Assembly: GCF_030323265.1 (NCBI RefSeq)
Contig: NZ_CP104990.1
Location: 558,001-622,000, forward strand
Direction: 5' to 3'
Length of the DNA: 64,000 nt
From: Terrirhizobium terrae
GTDB lineage: Bacteria; Pseudomonadota; Alphaproteobacteria; Rhizobiales; Rhizobiaceae
Shown one piece after another: positions 53,713 through 64,000 of the stretch. The notes under the pieces were generated by a model. That model ran no database searches and was not told the DNA's origin. It was given only the letters and a program-made list of their open reading frames with translations. Each line of letters starts with the position of its first letter. Position 1 is the stretch's first letter. The position numbers were made by a program, and so were the translations under genes.

Positions 53713-55568
53713 GCGTCTCCCTCTATACGCACAAGAAGAGCGCCCTCGGTGACCTGCGCGCCGGGACTTGCCCTCAGTTCCGCAACGATCCCGTCAAAGG
53801 GGGCGCTCAGCGTCTGTTCCATCTTCATGGCCTCGATGACGACGAGCGCCTGGCCCCGCCGGACCCGGTCGTCCCGACCGACCTGTACGGCGATCACCGT
53901 TCCGGGCATCGGTGCGATGATCGAGCCATCCGCCAAGCTTTGCCCACCGTCGGCGTGATCGGCACGGCGCGGGCCGAAGGACCATGCCGTGCCGTCGATG
54001 AAGACGACGTCCCTGATGCCGCTTTGGTTCAGTCGCCTTGGGCCGCCGATATTCACGAGATAGGGCAGGCCGGCGATTTCAATGCCCACCTCTCGGTACG
54101 CCTCCGCGTTCAGGCGAAAGCCGGTCAGCGCAGTCCAGGGATCCTGCGTCTCGACCGAAAGGAGCGCCAAGGCCGCTGCCTGCAATACCCGCTCGCCGGG
54201 TTCGGCGGATGGCACGAGTTCGGAGAGATTGCGCTCGATAAAGCCCGTATCCACGGCACCCGACAGGAAATCCGCATGCCTGAGTGCCCGCGCCAGGAAG
54301 GCGGCATTGGTCTGGACCGGCCAGATCTCCACGCCGGCCGCCGCGTCCGAAAGCCTGCACGCGGCCTCCCGCCGGCTCGGGGCATGGCTGATCAGCTTGG
54401 CGATCATCGGATCATAGTGGGCGGTTATCTCGTCGCCCTGCTCGACGCCGCTATCGATGCGAATGCCTTCCGGAAGGCGCAGGTGCTCCAGCCGGCCGAT
54501 GGAGGGCAGAAAGCCGTTGGACGGGTTTTCGGCATAAAGCCGCGCTTCCATCGCCCATCCGTTGATGAAGAGCTCGCCCTGCCTCAGTGGCAGAGGTTCG
54601 CCGGAGGCGACACGGATCTGCCATTCCACCAGATCCTGTCCGGTGATCGCCTCGGTCACGGGATGCTCCACCTGCAGCCGCGTGTTCATTTCCATGAACC
54701 AGATGCGGTCGGCGCGCAGCCCTTCGGAGGCATCGGCGATGAACTCCACCGTTCCTGCACCGACGTAATCAACCGCCTTTGCGGCTTGGACGGCGGCGTT
54801 ACAGACGGCTTGACGTGTGGCTTCGTCCATGCCCGGTGCGGGTGCTTCCTCGATCACTTTCTGATGGCGACGTTGCAGTGAGCAGTCGCGTTCGAAAAGA
54901 TGGACGACATTGCCGAAGGTATCGCCGAAGACCTGAACCTCGATATGCCGAGGTGAGAGGATATATTTCTCGATCAGAACCCGGTCGTCAGCGAAGGAGG
55001 AAGCGGCCTCGCGCCGGCAGCTTTCGAGTGCTGCGAGAAAATCCAAAGCCGTATCGACCTTGCGCATGCCCTTGCCGCCGCCGCCTGCAACGGCCTTGAT
55101 CAGCACCGGATAACCGATCGCATCGGCATCTTTCTGTAGCTGGGCAGGGTTCTGGTCCTCGCCAAGATAACCCGGTGTCACGGGCACGTTTGCGGCAATC
55201 ATCCGTTGCTTGGCGGCGTCCTTCAGCCCCATGGCACGGATGGCGGCGGGCGGAGCGCCCACCCAGATCAGCCCCGCAGCGATAACGGCCTCTGCGAAGT
55301 CTGCATTCTCCGACAGAAAACCATAGCCGGGATGGATCGCCTGCGCGCCCGTCTGTCGCGCCGCGTCGAGGATGCGGTCCTGACGGAGATAGCTGTCGCG
55401 CGCCGGGGCCGGGCCGATGCGAATCGCCTCATCCGCCTCGCGCACGAAGGGCATTTTGGCATCGGCATCGGAATGAACGGCGATAGTGCGAATGCCGAGG
55501 CGGCGGGCGGTGCGGATGATGCGGTGAGCGATTTCTCCGCGATTGGCGATCAGCAGGCTTTCAATCAC
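53709..55568 (-). CDS. mccA: 3-methylcrotonyl-CoA carboxylase, biotin-carrying alpha subunit
   Basis: 619 residues. Biotin carboxylase domain: LIANRGEIAHRIIRTARRLG, VLIKAVAGGGGKGMR (ATP grasp), RDCSLQRRHQKVIEEAPAP, and FMEMNTRLQVEHPVTEA. C-terminal biotinyl domain with EAMKMEQTLSAPFDG, the lysine being the biotin site. Uses ATP and bicarbonate to load CO2 on biotin for the beta subunit. Shorter than many MccA chains (about 660). Next to IVD and beta subunit, which favours methylcrotonyl-CoA over propionyl-CoA. LiuD is the name in Pseudomonas. Confidence 0.93.
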   Translation of the reverse strand: MIESLLIANRGEIAHRIIRTARRLGIRTIAVHSDADAKMPFVREADEAIRIGPAPARDSYLRQDRILDAARQTGAQAIHPGYGFLSENADFAEAVIAAGLIWVGAPPAAIRAMGLKDAAKQRMIAANVPVTPGYLGEDQNPAQLQKDADAIGYPVLIKAVAGGGGKGMRKVDTALDFLAALESCRREAASSFADDRVLIEKYILSPRHIEVQVFGDTFGNVVHLFERDCSLQRRHQKVIEEAPAPGMDEATRQAVCNAAVQAAKAVDYVGAGTVEFIADASEGLRADRIWFMEMNTRLQVEHPVTEAITGQDLVEWQIRVASGEPLPLRQGELFINGWAMEARLYAENPSNGFLPSIGRLEHLRLPEGIRIDSGVEQGDEITAHYDPMIAKLISHAPSRREAACRLSDAAAGVEIWPVQTNAAFLARALRHADFLSGAVDTGFIERNLSELVPSAEPGERVLQAAALALLSVETQDPWTALTGFRLNAEAYREVGIEIAGLPYLVNIGGPRRLNQSGIRDVVFIDGTAWSFGPRRADHADGGQSLADGSIIAPMPGTVIAVQVGRDDRVRRGQALVVIEAMKMEQTLSAPFDGIVAELRASPGAQVTEGALLVRIEGDA

Positions 55569-55580
55569 CGGTCATCCTCC

Positions 55581-57176
55581 TCACATCCTAAACAGGCCGA
55601 ATTGCGCGCGTTCGGGGATCGGCGCGTTCAGCACTGCGGAAAAAGCAAGGCCCAGCACGTCGCGGGTCTGGGCAGGATCGATCACGCCGTCATCCCAAAG
55701 CCTGGCCGTTGCGTAATAGGGATTGCCTTCATCCTCGTATTTCTGCCGGATCGGAGTTTTGAAGGCTTCCGCCTCTTCTTTGCTCCATGTTTCCGCGTTG
55801 CGATGGACGGAGGCGAGAACAGACGCGGCCTGTTCACCGCCCATGACGGAAATCCGCGCATTGGGCCAAGAGAACAGGAAGTGCGGCTGGTAGGCGCGAC
55901 CGCACATGCCGTAATTGCCGGCGCCGAAACTGCCGCCGATCAGCACGGTGATCTTTGGAACGGAGGCGGTTGCGACCGCCGTCACCAGCTTTGCGCCGTG
56001 CTTGGCGATGCCTTCCGCCTCATATCTGCCGCCGACCATGAAGCCGGAGATATTCTGCAGGAACAGCAGCGGAATGCGACGCTGGCAGGCAAGCTCGATG
56101 AAATGCGCGCCCTTCAAAGCACTTTCCGAGAAGAGCACGCCATTGTTCGCCAGGATCGCGACCGGAATGCCCCAGATGCGGGCGAAGCCGCAGACGAGCG
56201 TTGATCCGTAGAGGGGTTTGAATTCCTGCAGTTCCGATCCGTCGACGATGCGGGCGATCACTTCCCGCACATCGTAGGGCGTGCGCACATCCTGCGGCAC
56301 GATGCCGTAAAGCTCCGAGGGCTCAAGGAGTGGAGGCCTTGGTGCGGCAATCTCTATATCGACCGTCTTCGGCCGGTTGAGCGTCGCCACGATATTCCGA
56401 ACGATCAGCAAGGCGTGTTCGTCATTCTCGGCGACATGATCGACCACGCCGGATTTTCGGCCATGGGTTTCCGCGCCGCCGAGTTCCTCCGCCGAAATCA
56501 CTTCGCCGGTCGCGGCCTTCACCAGTGGAGGACCGGCCAGGAAGATCGTCCCCTGATTGCGCACGATCACCGTCTCGTCGGACATGGCCGGCACATAGGC
56601 GCCGCCCGCCGTGCAGCTTCCCATCACGCAGGCGATCTGGGCGATGCCGGCCGCCGACATCTGCGCCTGATTGTAGAAGATCCGGCCGAAATGATCGCGA
56701 TCCGGAAAGACTTCTGCCTGATGCGGCAGGTTGGCGCCGCCGGAATCGACCAGATAGATGCAGGGCAGACGGTTTTCAGAGGCGATCTCCTGCGCCCGCA
56801 AATGCTTCTTCACCGTCATCGGGAAATAGGCGCCGCCCTTCACCGTCGGGTCATGGGCGATGATCATGCATTCGCGGCCCGACACCCTTCCGATGCCGGC
56901 GATCATGCCCGCACCCGGTGCTTCATCCCCATACATGCCGCCTGCGGCAAGCTGGCCGATTTCCAGGAATGGCGAGCCCGGATCGAGCAGCCGCTGCACC
57001 CGGTCACGTGGCAAGAGTTTGCCACGCGAAACATGACGCTCGCGATGGCTTTCCGATCCGCCGCGCGCAGCAGCCGCCACTTTCGCCCGCAGGTCCTCGG
57101 CAAGCGCACGGTTATGCGCTTCATTGGTCTTGAAGCCTTCGGAGTTGCGATCGAGCAGGGTGCGGATCTGAGGCAT
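55581..57176 (-). CDS. mccB: 3-methylcrotonyl-CoA carboxylase, carboxyltransferase beta subunit
   Basis: 531 residues. The start at 57176 gives [20 protein letters not shown]; an in-frame extension to 57356 lies inside the preceding gene. MCC-type marks: [50 protein letters not shown] (typical of methylcrotonyl-CoA carboxylases), [16 protein letters not shown], and [24 protein letters not shown]. Moves CO2 from biotin to 3-methylcrotonyl-CoA. Shares one base with the stop of the acyl-CoA dehydrogenase gene (TGATG). LiuB in Pseudomonas. Confidence 0.94.
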   Translation of the reverse strand: MPQIRTLLDRNSEGFKTNEAHNRALAEDLRAKVAAAARGGSESHRERHVSRGKLLPRDRVQRLLDPGSPFLEIGQLAAGGMYGDEAPGAGMIAGIGRVSGRECMIIAHDPTVKGGAYFPMTVKKHLRAQEIASENRLPCIYLVDSGGANLPHQAEVFPDRDHFGRIFYNQAQMSAAGIAQIACVMGSCTAGGAYVPAMSDETVIVRNQGTIFLAGPPLVKAATGEVISAEELGGAETHGRKSGVVDHVAENDEHALLIVRNIVATLNRPKTVDIEIAAPRPPLLEPSELYGIVPQDVRTPYDVREVIARIVDGSELQEFKPLYGSTLVCGFARIWGIPVAILANNGVLFSESALKGAHFIELACQRRIPLLFLQNISGFMVGGRYEAEGIAKHGAKLVTAVATASVPKITVLIGGSFGAGNYGMCGRAYQPHFLFSWPNARISVMGGEQAASVLASVHRNAETWSKEEAEAFKTPIRQKYEDEGNPYYATARLWDDGVIDPAQTRDVLGLAFSAVLNAPIPERAQFGLFRM

Positions 57177-58337
57177 CACCCGGTGCCTCCCAGGCCGATC
57201 ACCTCGCGGCCGATCAGCATCCGGCGCACTTCGTTGGTGCCGGCGCCGATATCGAGCAGCTTGGCATCCCGCCAGAAACGCTCCACCGGCCAATCCTTCG
57301 TGTAGCCGGCGCCGCCGAGTGCCTGAATTGCCTGTTCGGTGACCTTTACCGCGCATTCGGAAGCGTAGAGGATCGCGCCGGCGGCATCCTGCCGTGTTGT
57401 CTTGCCGGCATCGCAGGCGCGCGCCACGGCATAGACATAGGCCCGGGCGGAATTCAGCGCCACGACCATGTCGGCGACCTTGGCCTGCATCAGCTGGAAA
57501 CTGCCGATCGGTGCACCGAATTGCTTTCGCTCTCGCAGGTAGGGCAGGACGACATCGAGGCAGGCCTGCATGATGCCGAGCTGGATGCCGGATAGCACTA
57601 CCCGTTCGTAATCGAGGCCGGACATCAGCACTTTCGCGCCTCCGTTCAGTGGCCCCATGACGTTATCCGCAGGCACGAAACAATCCTGGAACACGAGCTC
57701 GGCCGTCGGCGAGCCGCGCATGCCGACCTTGTCGATCTTCTGACCGATGGAAAAACCGGCAAAATCCTTCTCGATCAGGAAGGCGGTGATGCCTTTCGAT
57801 CCGGCTTCGGGTTCCGTCTTGGCGTAGACGACGAGGGTCTGCGCATAAGGCGCGTTGGTGATCCAGAATTTCGTGCCGTTAAGGCGAAAGCCGCCATCGG
57901 CCTTGTCTGCCCGCAATCGCATGGAGACGACATCCGATCCCGCACCTGTCTCCGACATGGCAAGGCTGCCGACATGGTCGCCGGAAATCAGCCCGCGGAG
58001 ATATTTCGTCTTTTGCTCGGGCGTTGCCCAGCGTGCGATCTGGTTGATGCAGAGGTTGGAATGCGCCCCGTAGGACAGGCCGACGGAGGCGGAGGCGCGG
58101 CTTATCTCCTCGCAGGCGATGACATGTTCCAGATAACCCAGTCCAAGCCCGCCATCCTCTTCCGCAACGGTGATGCCATGCAGCCCGAGTGCACCCATTT
58201 CGGGCCACAGTTCGACGGGGAAGCGATCTTTCGCATCGATCTCGGCAGCAAGCGGCGCAATGCGCGCGCGCAAAACGCTGCGTCGTTTCGCGGATCGAAA
58301 GAGCCATTTCGGTCAGGCCAAAATCCATGTCAGTCAT
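57176..58337 (-). CDS. Isovaleryl-CoA dehydrogenase, frame broken
   Basis: About 386 residues allowing for an indel in the GC repeat at 58261-58271. ATG at 58337 follows GGAGGAGG. The catalytic base is in [12 protein letters not shown], the IVD position, while the usual acyl-CoA dehydrogenase Glu in the C-terminus is replaced by Gly ([17 protein letters not shown]). That pairing is diagnostic of isovaleryl-CoA dehydrogenases. FAD region: [16 protein letters not shown] and WITNAPYA. Converts isovaleryl-CoA to 3-methylcrotonyl-CoA for the carboxylase next to it. IvdH or LiuA elsewhere. Confidence 0.9.
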
Positions 58338-58369
58338 CGGGCCTCCTCCCAGATAGCCTTCAATCCCGT

Positions 58370-59765
58370 TCAGATATGCAAGGCGTGGCCCATCGCCTTC
58401 AGCGAAGCTTCCTGCAGGGCTTCGCTGCGCGTCGGATGGGCATGGATCGTGGCTGCGATATCCTCCAGCCGGGTACCCATCTCGATTGCCAGCGAGAATG
58501 CCGCAGAAAGTTCGGATACGCCCGAACCGACAGCCTGCAGCCCGAGTACGAGATTGGTGTCTGCCCTTGCCACGACGCGGACAAAACCGTCTTCGTCCTG
58601 CATCGTCATTGCCCTTCCATTGGCGGTGAAGGGGAATTGCCCGATTTTCACCTCGTAGCCTTGCGCGCGCGCCTCGGACGGCGAAAGACCGGCACTGACG
58701 ATTTCCGGATCGGTAAAGCAGATCGAGGGGATGCAGCGCTTGTCCCAGGCCCGCTTTTTACCCGCGACGATCTCCGCCACCATCTCGCCCTGCGCGATGG
58801 CGCGATGCGCCAGCATCGGCTCGCCGGTGACGTCGCCGATTGCATAGATGCCACGCATCGAGGTGCGGAAGCGGTCGTCGATGCGCAGGTAGGGGCCAGA
58901 GCGATCCAGATCGAGGTCTTCCAGCCCGGACCCGACGCTTCGCGGGCGGCGACCGACGGCAACGAGGATATGATCAGCCGGCAGTTCCTGCCGCCCGTCC
59001 GGTCCTTCGACAATCAGCGCATCACCGTTTTCGGAGAGCCCGACCGCTTTGGTATTGGTGAAAATCCTGATGCCGCGTTCGGTCAACCTGCGTGTCACCA
59101 GTTTGACCAGGTCGCCATCGTAGATGGGCAGAACCTGCGCCGTCGCCTCCACCACGGTCACCTCCGATCCCAGCTTGGCAAAAGCGGTGCCGAGTTCCAG
59201 ACCGATGTAGCCACCGCCGACCACGATGAGTTTGTTCGGCACTTCTTTAAGCGACAAAGCTTCGGTTGAGGAGATGACGCGCCCGCCGAAGGGCAGGGCG
59301 GAAAGTTCGACCGAGATCTGAGCCGGTAGCTATGACCACTGTCTCCGCGCGAACAATCTGCTGGCCGGTCTCGGTTTCCACTTCCACGGTCTTGCCGTCG
59401 CGAAAACGGGCGCGGCCGGACACGATTTTCACGCGCGCCTTCTGCAAAAGGCCGGAGACGCCGCCGGTCAGCCGGCCGACAATACCGTCCTTCCAGGCCA
59501 CGGTCCCGGCAAGATCGATCGATGGCGGTTCGACGCGAATACCAATGGCGTTGCGCCCGACCGCCATCTGCCGTGTTGCATCAAAGACCTCCGCTGCATG
59601 GATCAGCGCCTTGGAAGGGATGCAACCGATGGTGAGGCAGGTACCGCCGGGCTTGGCTGCCTCGACGATGACCGTATCGATGCCGAGCTGGCCGGCGCGG
59701 ATGGCGCAGGCATAGCCGCCGGGGCCGGCGCCGATGACGAGAAGCTTGCAGGAGATCTCTTTCAT
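58370..59765 (-). CDS. lpdA: Dihydrolipoyl dehydrogenase (E3) of branched-chain keto acid complex, frame broken
   Basis: About 464 residues when one base is removed at 59313-59318. FAD turn IGAGPGGYACAIRAGQLG, redox pair GGTCLTIGCIPSKAL, NAD turn VVVGGGYIGLELGTAFAKLG, and the C-terminal His-Glu pair in IHAHPTRSEAL. The junction becomes ATGSDSVELSALPFGG after the correction, matching the LPD-Val family of Pseudomonas from memory. Re-oxidises the lipoyl arm of E2, making NADH. Start overlaps the E2 stop (ATGA). Confidence 0.92.
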
Positions 59766-61024
59766 GGCTCACCCTCGATGAAGATCAGGGCTGGAGTTTC
59801 GAGCAGTGTGCGCAAGCGCTGGACGAAGGTCGCGGCATCAAAACCATCGATGATGCGATGGTCGAAACTGGAGGAGAGGTTCATCATCTTGCGGGGCACG
59901 AATTGGGTGCCATCCCAGACCGGGCGGGTGGCGATCTTGTTGACGCCGACGATCGCCACTTCCGGATGATTGATGACCGGCGTCGAGACGATGCCGCCGA
60001 GCGCGCCGAGCGAACTGATGGTGATGGTCGAACCGGTCAGCTCGTCGCGCGTGGCGGTGCCGGAGCGGGCGGCCTCCGCCAGCCGGTTCATTTCCGCCGC
60101 GCAATCCCAGATGCTGCGCGCTTCCGTGTGCCTGACGACCGGCACCATGAGGCCTGAAGGTGTCTGGGTGGCGATGCCGACATGCACCGCGCCGGACCGG
60201 GTCAGGACACCGGCATCGTCGTCGAATGTGGCGTTGATGTCGGGCTGATCGGTTACCGCCTTGACCATGGCCCGCATCAGGAAGGGCAGGAGGGTTAGCT
60301 TCGCCTGCTCGGGCTTGCGCGCGCCATTCATCGTCGCCCGCAACTCTTCCAGTGCCGTCACGTCGACCTCTTCCACATAGGTGATATGCGGGATGCGCGA
60401 GGTGGAAAGTGTCATCTTTTCGGCGATGCGGCGGCGAAGGCCGGTGAGCTTGATCTCGTCCTTCGAGGTCTTCCTGGCAAAACCCTGTTGCGGGGCTGGG
60501 GCGTCCTTGCCGTGGGCAAGGAACTGCTCGACATCCTCGCGCAGAATGCGGCCAGCCGGGCCCGTTCCGCTTATTTGGCGAAGGTCTATGCCGCTCTCGC
60601 GCGCCAGAAGCCGTACCGATGGTGCCGCCAGCGGCTTGTCTATCTCGGGTGAGGGACGCGGAGCCGGCGCGGGCGAGGCTAATTTTTCAGGGATTTCGGG
60701 AGGTGCGGGCTTTTCTGGCTCCGGTTCGTCTGCTCTCGGCTGCTCCGGTGCCGGATCTGGAGCGGTAATCTCGTCGCTGCCACCCTCCGTCTCGATCCGG
60801 ATCAGTGGCGCCCTGACCGCGATCGTGTCGCCGATCTCGCCGCCGAGCCAGATCACGGTTCCGCTGACGGGCGTGGGAATTTCCACCGTTGCCTTGTCGG
60901 TCATCACGGCGGCGACCGCCATGTCCTCGCGCACGGGATCGCCGACCTTCACGAGCCATTCCACGAGCTCGGCCTCGGCGACACCTTCGCCTACATCCGG
61001 CATCTTGATGGTGAATTCGCCCAT
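59762..61024 (-). CDS. bkdB: Branched-chain keto acid dehydrogenase E2 (lipoamide acyltransferase)
   Basis: 420 residues. Lipoyl domain at residues 1-80 with the lipoyl lysine in VMTDKATVEIPTP. Pro/Ala/Glu-rich linker at about 90-125. Peripheral subunit-binding domain SVRLLARESGIDLRQISGTGPAGRI near 135. Catalytic domain with the active-site DHRIIDG near 385. Transfers the branched acyl group to CoA. The start lies four bases after the E1-beta stop. Core of the complex with its neighbours on both sides. Confidence 0.93.
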   Translation of the reverse strand: MGEFTIKMPDVGEGVAEAELVEWLVKVGDPVREDMAVAAVMTDKATVEIPTPVSGTVIWLGGEIGDTIAVRAPLIRIETEGGSDEITAPDPAPEQPRADEPEPEKPAPPEIPEKLASPAPAPRPSPEIDKPLAAPSVRLLARESGIDLRQISGTGPAGRILREDVEQFLAHGKDAPAPQQGFARKTSKDEIKLTGLRRRIAEKMTLSTSRIPHITYVEEVDVTALEELRATMNGARKPEQAKLTLLPFLMRAMVKAVTDQPDINATFDDDAGVLTRSGAVHVGIATQTPSGLMVPVVRHTEARSIWDCAAEMNRLAEAARSGTATRDELTGSTITISSLGALGGIVSTPVINHPEVAIVGVNKIATRPVWDGTQFVPRKMMNLSSSFDHRIIDGFDAATFVQRLRTLLETPALIFIEGEP

Positions 61025-61027
61025 GGC

Positions 61028-62041
61028 TCAGGCCTCCATGACGTCGGTCAGCGCACGCCCGACGCGGGCGGGACCGGGAAAATAGTCCCATTCCTGCGCA
61101 TGCGGGTAAGGCGTATCCCAGCCGGCGACGCGCATGACCGGGGCTTCGAGATGATAGAAGCAATGTTCCTGCACCAAGGCCGCGATCTCTCCGCCGAAAC
61201 CGGAGGTGAGTGTTGCCTCATGCACGACGACGCAGCGGCCCGTCTTGGACACCGACCTGATGATCGCATCGAGATCGAGCGGTAGAAGGCTTCTGAGATC
61301 GATGACCTCGGCATCGATGCCGGTATCTTCTGCGGCGGCGAGCGCCACATGCACCATCGTGCCATAGGCAATCACGGTGACGGCCGAACCTTGCCGGCGC
61401 ACTTCCGCCTTGCCGATCGGGATCGAATAATAATCATCCGGCACATCGCCGAGCGCGTGTTTCGACCATGGCGTGACCGGTCGTTCGTGATGACCGTCGA
61501 AGGGTCCATTATAGAGCCGCTTCGGTTCCAGAAACATCACCGGGTCGGGATCTTCGATTGCCGCAATCAGCAGGCCTTTGGCGTCATAGGGATTGGATGG
61601 CACGACGACCTTGAGGCCGCAGACATGGGTGAACAAAGCCTCCGGGCTCTGGCTGTGTGTCTGGCCGCCAAATATGCCGCCGCCGGTCGGCATGCGCACG
61701 ACGATCGGGCAGGTGAAATCGCCGTTGGAGCGATAGCGGATACGCGCGGCCTCCTGCGTCAGCTGGTCATAGGCCGGGTACATGTAGTCGGCGAACTGGA
61801 TCTCTACGCAGGGTTTCAACCCGTAGGCGGCCATGCCGATGGCGGTGCCGACAATGCCGGATTCGTTGATCGGCGTGTCGAAACAGCGGGTCTTGCCGTA
61901 TTTCGCCTGCAACCCTTGCGTACAGCGGAAAACGCCGCCGAAATAGCCGACATCCTCGCCGAAGACCACGACATCCTCGTCCCGCCCTATCGCGACATCC
62001 ATGGCGCTTCTCACCGCCTCGATCATCGTCATCCGGGCCAT
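61028..62041 (-). CDS. bkdA2: Branched-chain keto acid dehydrogenase E1 beta subunit
   Basis: 337 residues. The start at 62041 gives MARMTMIEAVRSAMDVAI; a longer frame reaches into the E1-alpha gene and was rejected. Marks: VFGEDVGYFGGVFRCTQGLQ, FDTPINESGIVGTAIGMAAYG (TPP-activating Glu), QFADYMYPAYDQL, and FEALFTHVCGLKVVVP-like ALFTHVCGLKVVVPSNP. One base separates it from the E1-alpha stop. Pairs with E1-alpha as the TPP-dependent decarboxylase. Confidence 0.94.
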   Translation of the reverse strand: MARMTMIEAVRSAMDVAIGRDEDVVVFGEDVGYFGGVFRCTQGLQAKYGKTRCFDTPINESGIVGTAIGMAAYGLKPCVEIQFADYMYPAYDQLTQEAARIRYRSNGDFTCPIVVRMPTGGGIFGGQTHSQSPEALFTHVCGLKVVVPSNPYDAKGLLIAAIEDPDPVMFLEPKRLYNGPFDGHHERPVTPWSKHALGDVPDDYYSIPIGKAEVRRQGSAVTVIAYGTMVHVALAAAEDTGIDAEVIDLRSLLPLDLDAIIRSVSKTGRCVVVHEATLTSGFGGEIAALVQEHCFYHLEAPVMRVAGWDTPYPHAQEWDYFPGPARVGRALTDVMEA

Positions 62042-62042
62042 G

Positions 62043-63405
<1,363 letters not shown>

Positions 63406-64000
63406 CTATGGGCTCAATTGGCTCTTTCGAAAGGCCTCGGGACTTTGTCCCATCCATTTCCGGAATGCCCGATAGAAGGCGCTCGGTTCGGAATAACCGA
63501 GCCGGGTGGCAATCTCGCTGATGGTCTCGCCCGTATTGGTCAGCCTGCCGCAGGCAAGATCGCGGCGGATCTCGTCCTTGATACCTGCATAGCTCTGGCC
63601 TTCGTCATGCAGGCGATGGCGGAGTGTCGAGGAGGACATGCGCATGTCGGTGGCGAGCGTTGCGAAGCTTGTCCAGTCGGCGGGCTCCTTTGGGTGAGGC
63701 GACGCCTCACGGCTGCGGCCGTTCCTGCGTCATAGCGATAGCGCAACAGAATGTTTGCCGGCGCTCCGCGCAAAAAATGCCGCAACTGCTGCTCGTTGCG
63801 CGAGATCGGCAGGGCGAGCATGGCTGCGTCGAAGCCCAGCCGGCTGAGAGATTGCGAAAAGCGGATGGGCGCTCCGAAAAAGAGCCGGTGATCGGCGCTC
63901 TGTTCCGGCTCGGCACAGCGAAAATCGACGAGCCGGATCGGGATGCGCCTTCCCACGAGCCAGCAGGTCAGCCCATGCAGGATGATCCAGTAACTGCGAT
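63406..64000 (-). CDS. AraC-family transcriptional regulator (5' end cut by window edge; frame broken)
   Basis: At least 198 residues, with the N-terminus beyond base 64000. One base must be restored in the T run at 63689-63691 (an A in the gene's strand) to join RRRLTQ to KEPADWTSFATLATDMRM. The N-terminal part (VDFRCAEPEQSADHRLFFGAPIRF, HFLRGAPANILLRYR) is of the OruR/arabinose-binding-like type. The C-terminal AraC HTH is SSSTLRHRLHDEGQSYAGIKDEIRRDLA and ISEIATRLGYSEPSAFYRAFRKWMG. Lies directly upstream of the leucine operon and probably activates it. Confidence 0.88.

Noticed and set aside
57179..57356. 60-codon N-terminal extension of the MCC beta subunit
   Set aside because: It overlaps the isovaleryl-CoA dehydrogenase gene and is Arg-rich, a shadow of that gene; MPQIRTLL at 57176 is the natural start.

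Overview
The window looks like a piece of an alphaproteobacterial genome of the Rhizobiales/Rhizobiaceae type. It is GC-rich, carries a BA14K-type protein and a D-Ala-D-Ala carboxypeptidase with a SPOR tail, and is packed with ABC and TRAP importers, each next to its own LacI, GntR, LysR or AraC regulator. There are no rRNA, tRNA, replication or ribosomal genes. This fits an accessory catabolic replicon or a chromosomal catabolic island. Genus and replicon are inference.

Layout. (1) 1-12.0 kb: a LacI regulator and a sugar operon (CUT1 ABC importer, zinc dehydrogenase, YihV-like PfkB kinase, LacD-type aldolase, SDR, enolase-superfamily enzyme, TauE/SafE exporter), followed by a formylglycine-generating enzyme (FGE). 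(2) 12.0-19.7 kb: an SDR, two paralogous cytosolic Cys-type sulfatases, a second LacI regulator, and a SsuABC/TauABC-like importer. Regions 1 and 2 together look like a locus for using a sulfated or sulfonated carbohydrate. (3) 19.7-22.2 kb: BA14K protein and a cell-wall carboxypeptidase. (4) 22.2-29.1 kb: LacI, family-5 binding protein, a fused OppD-OppF ATPase, two permeases and a metallophosphoesterase. A decayed IS6-family transposase follows at 29.3 kb. (5) 29.5-38.6 kb: TRAP transporter, split transketolase, SDR, TIM-barrel isomerase, LysR, and a divergent beta-hydroxyacid dehydrogenase. (6) 38.9-44.4 kb: LysR, OFA-family (oxalate/formate) transporter, a small protein and a YdeP/FdhF-like molybdopterin oxidoreductase. 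(7) 45-51.1 kb: FadR-type GntR, a cystathionine-lyase-like PLP enzyme and a second CUT1 importer. (8) 51.3-64 kb: one ten-gene operon for branched-chain amino acid (leucine) breakdown, from keto-acid dehydrogenase to a CitE-type lyase plus an aminotransferase, with an AraC regulator upstream that runs off the right edge.

Data quality. About a dozen otherwise intact genes carry a single indel that breaks the frame. Most are one-base losses in short homopolymers. Three one-base gains all sit at the hexamer GAGATC; removing one A gives GAGTC, a GANTC (CcrM) methylation site, and restores the frame each time. I therefore treat these genes as functional and annotate them across the shift, giving the position of each.

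Most genes can be placed in families with confidence. Exact substrates of the importers and of the sugar enzymes cannot be read from sequence alone.
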